DNA of 64,000 bases from Beroe forskalii (lineage: Eukaryota; Ctenophora; Nuda; Beroida; Beroidae): the NCBI GenBank assembly GCA_011033025.1, contig WFMF01000467.1:1-64000 (forward strand). The letters run 5' to 3'. Position 1 is the stretch's first letter; the number at the start of each line of letters is the position of its first letter. A model generated the notes under the pieces. It was not told the origin of the DNA and did no database searches. It saw only the letters and a list, made by a program, of their open reading frames with translations. Positions 44,163-54,879 of the stretch are shown piece after piece. The translations under genes and the position numbers were made by a program.

Positions 44163-45619
44163 ATGGTCTTAGTTTGGTCTGTCATTGATACGGTGGGATC
44201 GAATGATTGAATAATTTGTTACAAAACAGTATGGTCTGGAGCCGCTGGGAGCGGATAATTGCCCAGGGCCAATTAGGGCCTTCATATTCTAATAGCTCCT
44301 CAGACCAGCGTAATTATATTATACTTGAAGCGCTTAGGAGGCTGAAAAATTGCGTGTAGTACACTTTGTGCTGCATAATCACCCTTGCCCAACTGATGAC
44401 CCGTTTTAGCCCGTGAGCACCTTTATGTGACTTTTCTGGCCTTAATTATTTAAATTATTTGTAATTCCATTTATTCCTTACCTGTTCCTTTTAACATGTT
44501 CTCTTGTACCTTTCACTAACCTAACTGAGATGGACTGATCAGGGTACAGCAATTCTGTACTGTGGTTAGTAGATAAAAATATTATGAATATGCCAAGGTA
44601 TGAAAATACTGGGATAATGCACCTTCCAGGCATGTTTATGCTATGTATTCAAAAACCGTATAGGCACCAGGGTACCATGCGCAATGAATTATTACGCACT
44701 GGAGTGCCGAAATCAGGATTTATTACGCACTGTAGGTGATAATGATTTATTATGGTGCAGTAGATCAGTGCGTAATAATTTATTTCGCACAGTTGAGCAA
44801 ACTGTACCTTCATATCTTAATTAAAAACATTTCCTTGCGTTTGAAAATATTGCCATTTTTTCGAGTAAAGTCGGTGCATAATTCAGTTTAATAACTCATA
44901 AAAAGTACTAAACACAGCATTAAAAACCTCGGCCTTCGGCCTCGGTTTTTAATGCCATATTACACACTCGGGCCTTCGGCCCTCGTGTGTAATATGACGT
45001 TTAGTACTCTTTACTCGTTACTAAACCCTTCATTAACTCAATACTTCAATAGAACAAAAAATGGTCTCGGTCTGTGTCACGGCGCGCCTCGGAAATCGAA
45101 ATTGTGACGTGTTACAGACCGAGAGGTGTCACTTTGAATTGTTGTTTATGTTGCAGTGTTGGGACAGCATAATTACCAGCTATAGTATGTTGCATCAATT
45201 TTTATGTAAAATGTTAAGCGGTTTTTGAACGAGGCCAAATATCTTGGCAAATCAAACCAATTAATTAATTAATAAATCAATTAGTCAATTAACATATTTT
45301 GCCATTAAGACCAAACTTATTTCTGGGTCCGACCATTCCAATATAATATTGACTGGGTCTTGTCTCTGACTCAAGATGTGTCAGAGACAAGACCACCCAT
45401 CTGCGCACAGGGACCCCTATCTGCTCCCACATTTTTGGAGAATCGTCCTGAAACTTTCCCGTTATGTTCTAGGGATTGAAATCAAGAGACTTGTCTAGCA
45501 GATTTTTGATTCAGGCCTCAAAACTGAAAATATACGTTACTCGTGTAAATCAAATTGATGATTAGTAAATTTTGAAATGATTCAAATGAAAGATGACAAC
45601 AGCTGTTGATTTTTATAGG
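44163..45619. other. No gene; palindromes and a TTAA-element fragment
   Basis: This holds ATTTATTACGCACT-type repeats (about 44690-44790) and GC-rich palindromes CTCGGCCTTCGGCCTCGG and CTCGGGCCTTCGGCCCTCG (about 44930-44990). An inverted motif around GGTCTGTGTCACGGCGCGCC (about 45065-45125) follows, and a fragment related to TTAA elements (GGAGAATCGTCCTGAAACTT, 45430-45535). No ORF was recognised. Confidence 0.55.
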
Positions 45620-45736
45620 ATGCCAAGACCATTCACATCAGAAAAAAGACGGTCGGTCAGAGAAAGGAATAAAGCCCAACTAGCCGATGCAAGACAAAAA
45701 AAATGGATTCTACAAAATGTAAGAATCACTGGTTAA
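45620..45736 (+). CDS. Small basic ORF or first coding exon, family unknown
   Basis: ATG follows an acceptor-like TTTTTATAG and opens MPRPFTSEKRRSVRERNKAQ, then LADARQKKWILQN. After exactly 33 codons there is a donor-like AAT|GTAAGA. Unspliced, the frame ends at 45736. The peptide is strongly basic. It could be the first exon of a transposon gene or chance. No partner exon was found. Confidence 0.25.
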   Translation: MPRPFTSEKRRSVRERNKAQLADARQKKWILQNVRITG

Positions 45737-45910
45737 AATATCAGGGGCAGGGGGGGGGGGCTTACAGTAACCCACATAAAGCCTGTAGCAAGGGCTATAT
45801 TTGATATATCTGAACATGGGTGTGAAATAAATCTTAATCTAGGTTTGAGGGTTGGATCCGATAGCAAATAGATCAAATATATACCAGAAAAAAAGTCTCA
45901 AAAATTTTCG

Positions 45911-46846
45911 ATGCAGAAACCCATTTTTGGATTGTTTGGTGACAAGTGGCAGGAGATGACGAAGGCAGCATTGATGAAGTGTGACAAACCGACCCTGTCA
46001 ACCCTCGTTTTGTCAGCTGTGGGTGTTTTGGGGAAGAGTGAGGCTATGCTACGATCAGCAGCCTTGTACGTGGAAGGGCTTCACAAGGAACAGATTGAGT
46101 GCCAGAAGGCACTCCTAAGAGGTAAACTCCAGGAGAGCCTGCTGAAGAGTAACTGTGATAAGATTGAATCTCTAGAGACTACTGTGAAGAAGGAGATAAA
46201 GAGTTTCAGCGATGTCCTGAAGCAGGGCTGTGATTAGAAGATCACAGTAAAACAAGTTAAAGCGGCAGTCAAGTCGGCAGTGATGGATGATGACAGAAAG
46301 AGAACCGTGATGGTTTTTGGACTTGAGGAGGGATCCATCGAAGTTGTACGGGATAAGATTGATGAAGTTCTCAGTGTCAGCTATCCTACAGACAAACCTG
46401 CAGTTCGTGACTGTGTTCGTGTTGGTAGTGTTAGAGCAGGAGCCCGGCGTCCAGTCAAGATCGTGTTTCGCAGCATCGAAGGAGCAGCGGCGGTGTTACG
46501 GAGTGCCAAGAACTTGCGGGAGACTCGTTTCAGCAGAGTGTACATCTCCCCCGATAGAACGCGTGAAGAAAGAGCAGAACGGAATGGACTTGTGAGCCAG
46601 ATGAAGGAGAAGATCAGGTGCCAGCCGCAGCTGTATCATTACATCAGTAATGGACAAGTGTGCAGCAGAGAAAAGGTGACACCCTCCCCTCTCTATGTAT
46701 CGCGTCTGTCTCAACCTCAGTCTATCACGCCTCAGACAACGCCACGGATTACATCATCCACAAACCTTCAAATCACGGGCCGTGATCCCTCTCACAGGAC
46801 AGGACTCGGTGGAAACCCTCCGCCAAGTCCTTTTCCACCGTTTTGA
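45911..46846 (+). pseudogene. LINE ORF1-type coiled-coil/RRM protein, one stop
   Basis: An N-terminal helical part (from MQKPIFGLFGDKW) runs to KKEIKSFSDVLKQGCD. One in-frame TAG follows at 46235-46237, and the same frame then stays open to TGA at 46846. It contains DDDRKRTVMVFGLEEG (RRM strand), DCVRVGS, ARRPVKIVFRS and SRVYISPDRTREERAE, a YHYISNGQV block, and a Pro/Thr-rich tail of about 55 residues not seen in the other copies. The frame is otherwise intact. No endonuclease/RT ORF follows. Confidence 0.75.
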
Positions 46847-47062
46847 GTGTGTTTTGCTGTAGTGTATGTATTTGAGTGCTGATTTTGAGTGTCAGATTAA
46901 TAATAGACATGATACAGTCGCAATTTCAGGCTGCACTGTACTGCGAACACATGGCTTACAGCCATCTCAATGTCTCTGTGGTTTTATTTATGATTTTTAT
47001 TGTACTCATTGTATTTTTTTCAAAGCCCTTAGTGGTGCCCCACCACCGTGGGTTTCAATCGT

Positions 47063-47640
47063 TTCAAGGCTCTATCTCAACCTGTTCCTAAGATAATCCC
47101 CGATTTGGCCATTTTGGCTGTCCATGAAGCCCAATTTGGGCACTTGGACAGCTTATTAGATGGAGAACATCAGAACCATGTAACTCTACCGGAAATGATC
47201 GGTTTATGAGGGTAGAGCATGGTTTCAAGGCTCTATCTCAACCTGTTCGCGAGATAATCCCCAATTTGGTCATTTTGACTGTCAATGAGGCCCAATTTGG
47301 GCATTTGGGCAGCTTATGAGTTAGAGAACATCAGAACCATGTAGCTCGACTGGAAATGATCGGTTTATGAGGGGAGAGCATAGTTTCAAGGCTCTATCTC
47401 AACCCATTCCCATGATAATCCCCAATTTTGCCATTTTGACAGTTCAGGAGGCCCAATTCGGGCATTTGGACAGCTTAAATGAGATGGAGACTGTCAGAAC
47501 CATGAAACTCGACTGAAATGGTCGGTTTAAGGGGGTAGAGCATGATCTTAAGGCTCTATAACAACTCTTTCTCGAGATGACCATTCTAATACAACTTGCT
47601 CTTGAGGCTTCCAGTATAGAAATCTTACCGAAACAATAAA
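47063..47640 (+). repeat. Tandem repeat of about 160 bp, three to four units
   Basis: TTTCAAGGCTCTATCTCAAC recurs at about 47063, 47223 and 47391, and in weaker form at 47550. Each unit carries GATAATCCCCNATTTNG and ATGATCGGTTTATGAGG. No credible ORF was seen. Confidence 0.85.
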
Positions 47641-48004
47641 AAATTGACTGCAGAAAAGTCCATATTGCTTTAGACCCTTGCCCTATAGTCACGTGTGTAT
47701 GGATATTGTTTTGAATATAAGTAAAGATAAAACTGAACAAAACAAAACATTAGATTTAGATGTTAAGAAGGTGAATGCAAGCTTAAACAGTCGATCTTTC
47801 TATCTCTGGCCAACAGATTCCAGCGAGATTTTGGGAAGAAGTCTCGTCGGTGGTATCCTAAATGGTATTCATTTAACACAGAACATAATATGATTTGTTT
47901 CTCAATTCAAAAACGTGATTAATCTATGACCGTATCTATGACCGACGTTTTCCTATGCAAGTATGAAACGTTTCTAGAATTTGTTATAAAAGCTGATTAA
48001 ACAA

Positions 48005-48530
48005 GCGGAAACAAGTGGAAAATGCAAAACTGCTTGTTTCGAGTTGATTCGCTTGTTTCGGGTTGTTTCGCTTTTTTCGGGTTGAGTCGCTTGTTTTGGG
48101 TTGATTCGGCTTGTTTTGGGGTGATTCGGCTTGTTTCGGGGTTATTCGGCTTGTTTCGGGGTGATTCGGCTTGTTTCGGGTTGTTCCAGGTTTTAGTAAA
48201 AAATTGGCTTGATTCGGGCTTGATTTGGGTTGTTTCATGTTTTTTCTGTCGTATCAAGCGAACAAGGCGAAACAACCCAAAACAAGCGAATCAACCCGAA
48301 ACAAGCTGAAACAAGCCAAAACAAGTGGAAAATACAAAAATGCTTGTTTCGGAATTCGGGTTGATTCGCTTGTTTCGGGTTGTTTCGCTTGTTTCGGGTT
48401 GTTTTGGGTTGTTTCGGCTCGTTTCGACTTGTTTCGGAAGGTTTTTAGGTTGGTTCGGCGTGGTTTCGGGTCGTTCCGCTTATTTCGGCTTGTTTCGGGG
48501 TGGTTTTGCTAGTTCCTGCTTTTAGTATAC
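48005..48530 (+). repeat. CTTGTTTCGGGTTGATTCG minisatellite, partly inverted
   Basis: Repeats of TTGTTTCGGGTTGATTCGG run to about 48240. A reverse-complement block (CGAAACAACCCAAAACAAGC) spans 48255-48325, then forward units resume to 48510. Long ORFs rich in Phe, Leu, Gly or in Asn, Pro, Lys are artefacts. Confidence 0.85.
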
Positions 48531-48882
48531 ACTACGACTGCGTCTTACAGATGCCGTGACCAGACTTTGGCAACCCAGTTACACAGTATACAAATTGCAA
48601 AACTTTAGATTTGGACAGAGAGGAAAATAGGCTGATCACAAAATTTAGAACTGATGTAATTAGAATTAAAGTTATAGGATGATTCCTTTTGCTCCCAGGT
48701 TTTTATGAGTTATGATTACGTCATCTGTGTTCCTCTTATTTTCATCCATCCTGGCTCATCCTAGTTGAGGGTGAAGGAGCATTCTATAATCGGTTGTTAA
48801 TTCAAAGTCTCAGGTGTTTACTTTAGAATGATTCTATTCTACCGTACTCATTATATTTTCAGACAATCCGTTCTATTTTCAG
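48531..48882. other. No gene recognised; candidate upstream intron
   Basis: This is AT-rich and precedes the first recognised exon of the Gln/Pro-rich gene. It ends with pyrimidine-rich TTCTATTTTCAG, a good splice acceptor. Upstream exons were not identified. Confidence 0.4.
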
Positions 48883-48943
48883 AAAGGTTACTACATGCAG
48901 CAAGATTCCCAGCCCCACCCACATTTCCAACACCAGATGCAAG
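48883..48943 (+). CDS. Gln/Pro-rich UBZ-finger gene, exon 1 of those seen
   Basis: After TTTTCAG the frame reads KGYYMQQDSQPHPHFQHQMQ and one extra base, then AG|GTTTGT. It is 61 nt, starts in phase 0 and ends in phase 1. This fits the next exon, which begins with two bases that complete a Gly codon before YYPQGT. The shared GYY and Gln/His/Pro-rich composition supports its membership in the same gene. The true start codon is upstream and was not found. Confidence 0.6.
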
Positions 48944-49080
48944 GTTTGTTGCTGTGTTTCAAACGCAACATGTGGAGTTCTGAATTGAAACTTGTGTTCT
49001 GGAATGTCAAATGACCCCACTACTATCGATATCGAATCCTTCGAACAACAGTTTTTTTCCTTCCCAATCACCCATGTCTA

Positions 49081-49673
49081 CCTTAGTACAGAATATTTAT
49101 ACGTCACGAATTTTATACGGGTATTATTTATACGACATTAAATTTATACGATTTTATCAGCCACCGAGAAAAAAGAAATTCGGTTTGTTGAATTCAGTAA
49201 AAATTTTGATATTACTTATTCAATGTGAGACAAGAGAATGGGTCCATTAAGCCATCAGTATCCCTTATGTTTTGAGTATCAAGTATTATTATCACTGCTA
49301 AGTGCTTCATAAGCAATACCAGCTGCTGCAGACTATCCTCGTAAAATATTTGACTTTTCTTCTGGTGTCTTAAAGTAAGTGAAAGCGTTGGATATTGTCC
49401 TTGCATGTAGAGTTCGAAGAACAGCGTTTCCTTTATTTACTTTGATGTCAACTATTTCTGGAGAAATGTTAGGTCATAGACTAGTAATCTCAGCACTAGA
49501 ATCCTGTTCAATACTTTTCAATGCACGGTTGACAGTCAGATCAAGTGGCTACAAGAATGGAAAATTTGTACGACACATAATTTATACTTCATAAATTCTA
49601 TACGACATGAAATTTATACAAAAAAATCAAAATTCGTATAAATATTGTGATGTATAAATATTCTGTACTAAGG
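49081..49673. mobile_element. CCTTAGTACAG-family MITE in an intron (593 bp)
   Basis: Terminal repeats CCTTAGTACAGAATATTTAT and ATAAATATTCTGTACTAAGG are flanked by TA. Subterminal ATTTATACGACAT-type repeats are mirrored. It fills most of the intron between exons 48883-48943 and 49690-50390 and ends 16 bases before the next exon, so its right end contributes the region just upstream of the acceptor. Confidence 0.85.
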
Positions 49674-49689
49674 TATATCGAATTTTTAG

Positions 49690-50390
49690 GGTACTACCCT
49701 CAAGGAACGCCGGCTAACCAAGCCCAAGCCATGGGGAATCAGCAGCCTGGCATTCCAAACCAGCAGCACCCTGGTATGCCGCCTAACCACCAGCAAGGCA
49801 TGCCCGCCCAACAAGGCATACCCAACCAACAAGCCCCAAGGATATCCTCGCAGAACCACCAACAGAACATGATGAACGGTCCTCAACAGCAGCAACAAAT
49901 GCTGAACAACCATCACATGAACTCCCAGATGAATGGCGAGCTCCCCAGGCAACCTCAGCACATCCTCCCCAACACCACGCAACAGTTGCTTCAGCAAAGA
50001 AACAATAACCAGGGGGGCCAGCATCCTATGTCGCTGCATCTGCCACCTAACTCGGCCGCTTCGCCACCTAACCCGGCCGCTTCGCAACATCATCTGCAGA
50101 ACAACCATCAACTTCAAAGTCAACAGCAACTCCCAAACAACCAGCAGCAACTTCAAAGTCAACAGCTTCAGGGCAACCCGCAACTCCAAAACAACAATAA
50201 TAGCAACACCAACCAGCAGCAACCCCACAACAACTCCGCCCAGCAGCGACAGCAACGTTCCCAGCAGCAACATTTGACGGGTGTTAGCAACCCTGGGGTG
50301 CAGCAGGGCCGGGGTGGGACTGGGACCATGGGCACCCGCCCCAACCACCCGACTCTCGCCAACACAAAGCCGCAAATCAGAAACGTTAAG
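49690..50390 (+). CDS. Gln/Pro-rich UBZ-finger gene, large Gln-rich exon
   Basis: The exon opens after ATTTTTAG in phase 1 and ends AAG|GTTAGT in phase 0. An alternative donor six bases earlier keeps the same phase. The sequence is low-complexity and rich in Gln, Asn, Pro, His and Met, with repeats such as GIPNQQ, GMPPNHQQGMPAQQGIPNQQ and QLQSQQ. Such regions are common in transcription coactivators and form flexible interaction or condensate-prone segments. That is a family-level expectation, not shown here. The minus-strand ORF opposite it is a shadow. Confidence 0.7.
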
Positions 50391-50858
50391 GTTAGTGGGA
50401 GGAATAGGGCGAGAATTCGTTTAAACTGGGTTTACAATTTTAAGTGAAATCATAAAATTTATTTGCAACTTATTTATGGAAAGTTATCATTCACATGATA
50501 ACGTAATATTTAAACATTCAACAGCCCTGAATTTGTCTTAAATTTACATTTTCTTTCGTTCATGGACTAAATAACGCCAAAATGGAACAATCTGCAGAAA
50601 ACTCCACCTCCAACAAACCACCAGAAACATATACTGCCATAAAGATGAAAGTAGGGATTACCGAAACGCTTGGAGTAAAATTTATCTTTTGTTCCATGAA
50701 CCTTGATAAAAATATAGTTGCATATCTTACTTTTAGCTAAAGACGATAATCACATGATTTTCGAATGATTACCTCTCGTATCAGTTAATTGTTTAAACTT
50801 CAACCGTGCTCAATAACATAATTTGATAGTTCAAAGTTCTCAGACCCGATATTTCAGA

Positions 50859-50930
50859 ATGGCAGCAAGCGATCGCCGTCTCCTTCTAAACTGGAGAACG
50901 CTTTCAAGAAACCAAACATTGGTTTGGAAG
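50859..50930 (+). CDS. Gln/Pro-rich UBZ-finger gene, small exon
   Basis: After TATTTCAG the frame reads NGSKRSPSPSKLENAFKKPN, then IGLE, followed by the donor GTAAGT. It is 24 codons, phase 0 at both ends, so it joins its neighbours in frame or can be skipped cleanly. The Ser-Pro/basic composition suggests a phosphorylatable or nuclear-localisation segment (inference). Ends are given to within one base. Confidence 0.6.
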
Positions 50931-51093
50931 TAAGTGCTAAGTAACCTGCACAAGTTTCTACTATAACTTTTTTACTTTATTCACAATTTAAGACAATAAT
51001 TAAGACAATAATAATAATAAATTAGGACAATAATTTCTCATCGAAATACTTATATTCATGCTGTTAAAGCATCTCACCAACTCTCTCTTCCAG

Positions 51094-51840
51094 GACCAAT
51101 ATGGTGACGAATTCGCTGACTTCATCTCCAACGTCCTGGATGATGAGGATCTGAGTCCCAACCCTCTCAACACCAGCGAATTGAGAGGGTTGTTTGAGGA
51201 CTCCGCCGAATGGGCGGATGGCAAAGCACCGTCCGGGGAGGATATCAAGCTGATCATCTCACCAACCGTCCCTCCCGCGCATGACAAGACGGCTGTTGAA
51301 CCATCCCCCCTGAGCAAAGTGCCGCCTCCCAACATCACCATATCAACTGGTAAGCTGAGTAACAGTGGTACTCTGAGTAACTCCACCCCTCCTAAACCCC
51401 CTGCTGCTGCCTCCACCCCTCTCTCCACTGGGGTTACTCCCCCTGTCACCAAGACTCCAGCCACCCCAAACGTTCAGATCTCACCAGCTACCCAGATGTC
51501 AGCTGGACCCATACCAGCTGGACCCATGCCAGCGGGGCAGCCGGTTGTTCCTCCACAGTCTTCCGTCCAGATGGCTAATTCTTCCGCATCTCAGAACCCA
51601 CAGAACTCAGTCCAAAACACACAGGTGAGAATAGTCACTTCTTCCAATAATGAAATCATTCTTAAACCAAGCGAGGGAGTAAAGATAAAGTGCCCTATCT
51701 GCAAGAAAAATGTGGAAAAAACTATGATTAATACACATATTGACTTCCACCTCTCGCTAAGTATGCAGAAGGAAATTGAAGCACAGTTCAATTCAGCCCC
51801 CAAAAATAATATTAAAGCATTTTTTAGGCAGAAAAAGTAG
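51094..51840 (+). CDS. Gln/Pro-rich UBZ-finger gene, terminal exon with C2H2 finger
   Basis: The exon opens after CTCTCTTCCAG in phase 0 (DQYGDEFADF) and runs 248 codons to TAG. An acidic start with GDEFADFISNVLDDEDL, resembling a short helical interaction motif, leads to a Ser/Thr/Pro-rich middle with repeats of GPIPAGPMPAG. Then comes KIKCPICKKNVEKTMINTHI: Cys200, Cys203, His215 and His219 of the exon, spaced C-x2-C-x11-H-x3-H as in UBZ-type ubiquitin-binding fingers. The end NNIKAFFRQKK resembles a PCNA-binding (PIP-like) tail. UBZ plus PIP-like tail occurs in translesion and repair proteins such as Pol eta, but no polymerase domain is visible and the Gln-rich body argues for another family. 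Identity open. Confidence 0.7.
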   Translation, partial: DQYGDEFADFISNVLDDEDLSPNPLNTSELRGLFEDSAEWADGKAPSGEDIKLIISPTVPPAHDKTAVEPSPLSKVPPPNITISTGKLSNSGTLSNSTPPKPPAAASTPLSTGVTPPVTKTPATPNVQISPATQMSAGPIPAGPMPAGQPVVPPQSSVQMANSSASQNPQNSVQNTQVRIVTSSNNEIILKPSEGVKIKCPICKKNVEKTMINTHIDFHLSLSMQKEIEAQFNSAPKNNIKAFFRQKK

Positions 51841-52079
51841 AGTCAAGTTTTTGGGCACCCGCAAGACATTGTGGAAGCAATTTTTGTATCTCGGCCTAGG
51901 AAGATCATAAAAGCTTGATTTTGGACTTGTACGACTTGTGAATAAACATATGTCCTCAAATGCTCCAAAACAAAGTTCTGGGCGAAAAACTGATGTTTTG
52001 GGCATTATAAGACATGGATGGTGTGTAGAATAGGGATTTCTTCGTCAATTTAATCAGAAATAGGACGAGTAGAGTGGTT
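51841..52079. other. 3' flank of the Gln/Pro-rich gene
   Basis: This is AT-rich sequence with AATAAA at about 51941 (GTGAATAAACATATG), a plausible polyadenylation signal about 100 bases after the TAG stop. Confidence 0.45.
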
Positions 52080-52506
52080 ACGAACATCTTCAATTGTAAC
52101 AATTAAAACGTCGTGTTCTTGTGATATTTCAATGAATATATCATTCATCATAGTCATACATTCTGAGAAGTTTATTGGTTAGAACATACAACTGACACGC
52201 AACATATTCATATCACTAAGCTCTTATCTTAACTAAATCTATAACTAATTGAATTAAATTAATTTATTAGAAAATGCACTGAATATATTATACGGCAATC
52301 TACTGTCTGCTATTATGTGAAGTACAATATACATTATACAATATAATGTATATTGTGCACTTCGAATAATAACGAACGGTTATTCAGTTGTATGTTCTAA
52401 CCAATTCAAACTTATCAGAATGTATGACTCATGATGAATGATATATTCATTGAAATATCACAAAACACGACGTTTTAATGATCAATTGAAGATGAAAATG
52501 TTCGCA
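52080..52506. repeat. Palindromic MITE-like element (about 427 bp)
   Basis: CGAACATCTTCAATTG at the left is mirrored by CAATTGAAGATGAAAATGTTCG at the right (both core blocks shown). TTTCAATGAATATATCATTCAT and GGTTAGAACATACAACTGA are mirrored inside. A central hairpin, TACATTATACAATATAATGTA, lies near 52340. No ORF is present. Confidence 0.75.
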
Positions 52507-54879
52507 TCTATTCTGATAAAATAAGACATGGCCAATGCAACTTCAGCATCTCTGCCCAAGAGGCTTGTAGATTTCATTGTAGACCTCTGGTTATTGGCAA
52601 AAACCCGATGTTTTGTCAATCACGGGTCATGACTCATTAGACATGGCTGAAGCAATTTTATATCCTAGCTCAGCAAAGCAGTATGGATTAATTTTTAGGT
52701 CTTGCTACACATACAGGTCGTAGAGCTAGGTTTCATCAATGAATCATCAATCATCATCTTTACATTAGCCCCTAATTATAGTCAACACGTTGCCGTTCTT
52801 TTAAGCCCTTCTTGGGGCAAAGCTGTGATTCGAAAATTGCGTTTGCCTTACTAGGGAGCCCCATATCAGTTTTGATAAAGTTTGAACCTATGACTATAGT
52901 TCTACTATCTATAACTAACTAATCCTAAACTATAGGCAATCCCGATATCCCAGAGTCAAATGAGTACTACAATATAAGTGATATAAATATATAAAAGGAT
53001 ATCAATACTAAGAGGATAAGAGTGTATGTACAGAGCTGCACTAGGGAAAGGAAGCTGATAATAGGTTCGGTGATCTTCTTGATGAGGGTCCATATCCTAG
53101 CTACTTGAGGTCATCACTAACGGGGCTATCCTATAACAAGGTAGAGTAGGTTAGTATATAGGTGAAGAGCCGTGCTCTTCAATATAAAACCAGTGAGTAC
53201 ACAGCGGTTCCAAACCGCGCCCGCTTCAGGGCTGTAGTCATCTTTCAACTACGCCAAATCGGTGGCAGCACCTGGCTTAGCTTTCGATTGCTTCAGAATC
53301 AACTTCAGAGTATTTACTCTGTCCATAACTAAAAACCTCGTGGTTAATGCCACGCAGCGCAGTAACGCATACAGGAAATGCTGAGCAATGAAGGTAAATG
53401 TACTAAAGGTCAATGTCCACGCCGTACGTATTAAACGCTTGGCGGTAAAATGAAATTGTCTAGATAGATAGATAGATAGATAGTTGACGGAAGGCTTACT
53501 AAAGCCCCCGTAGTGCCCACAACACACAGGATTGGAGGACATATATGCCCGACCATACCCTTCCGGAAACATTGGCCGACATGGTTCCTTGGTGGTATGC
53601 GAGCAGTAATCATATTTAGTACTCCAGTGAGTACGTCTCTGCATTAGCATAGCTCTAGTGCAGAGATATGATTGTGATGACTGCAGTCGGCCCTGTCTAG
53701 TGAAACCAGGTAGGATGTGGGGTCTCTATAACTAGACTGGATCCAGTGTTCTGGTAGTTCCACATGCTCCAACTGCTGCAACAATGCCCTCAAAAAGTTA
53801 GTGCTGCGCACAGGTTCTCCATTGGCTAGTGCCTATGCACAGCCGTACAGGGAGGCCTGCACACTGCACAGGGGACATGATCGATTGTACCTAGGGAGTA
53901 GTCCTGAAAGAGTTGCTGAGAGGTTTCCTGAAAGGGTTGGTCGTTGAGACTTTTATGGTAACAGCATAACTGATAAGCTGCATGCGCATGCGCTGCACTC
54001 TTGATAAGCTCGAAAATGATTTGAATAGGTGTAATTGGTGGGATCTGGGTGTGTTTGTTTGCATCTGTTTGCGATCAAAGTGGAGTTGTGACTCATAGTA
54101 TACCTTGTGTTAAGCTGTGTTTCAGATCACTACATGTCAGATCACTGGAATTTGCCTTATGTCTTTCCATCACGATAGAAGATATCTGAATTTTAAATTG
54201 AAAATCAGATTGATATCTGCTGTTTATTGATATCTGCAGTTTATTGATATATGTAATTAAATAATATACATATATCAGTATAAAAACCACTCATTTTATT
54301 GCAAATCACACCAAGTGTCAGCCACTTGCACACATTTTAAAGCTTTATGACCCTAGGGTCCACCAAGTGTCAACCACTTGCACACATATTTTGTGACCCT
54401 GGGGTGGGGGCCATTGGGGTTCAGTGGGGCGGGTAGAGGGGGATAGGGGAATAGGGGGCTGGTATTATGGTAAGGAACTTACCAGTTTCACCACAGGAGC
54501 ATCTAGACATCGCAACATGTAACAAGCATAGGCATCAATGTCTTGCACATTCTCGCATCATTCCACAGATTGTCATTGAAGACTAAATAATTCGACATCA
54601 CAAGCATTGGAAGCCCAGTGTCACTGTTGCAGGATGCCATTGCCTTGATGCTTGAAGGCACCCCTGGGGCAACACTGGTTCTAGGGGTAGGGATAATATA
54701 AAAAGCATGCTTAGAGGTGTTGTACTCCTTGGTGGCTGTGCACAATTTAATGTAAGAAGTATGTAATTTTTCAGGCTGAGTCAGCGTCAGGGTAGTTACT
54801 ATCTTTGACGTTGAAGAATTAAGAGGGTCTGCAGGTCAGCCTATAATGCTTAGATAAGTAAGACTTATTTGAAAATCTA
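52507..54879. other. No recognised gene; (GATA)n and a small duplication
   Basis: This holds a short (GATA)n run at about 53462-53483, and two direct copies of CACCAAGTGTCARCCACTTG with TGACCCTNGGGT at about 54308-54408. A G-rich stretch lies at about 54400-54470. ORFs of 60-133 codons show no recognised motif. Confidence 0.45.

Noticed and set aside
21213-46846. Reassigned UAG/UAA codons (glutamine) in this genome
   Set aside because: Several in-frame stops in the LINE ORF1 copies are TAG, and one is TAA. However, other broken ORFs show TGA (27064 region) or TAA at a non-Gln position (LINE RT tail near 41013), frameshifts accompany many of them, and the Gln-rich gene appears to end naturally at TAG. 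Ordinary decay is enough.
47984-48525. Asn/Pro/Lys-rich and Phe/Leu/Gly-rich ORFs
   Set aside because: They are translations of the TTGTTTCGGGTTGATTCG minisatellite, open in several frames at once.
49686-50375. Minus-strand 229-codon ORF
   Set aside because: It is the shadow of the Gln-rich exon on the opposite strand. Leu/Val-rich composition is expected from complementing CAA/CAG and AAC codons.
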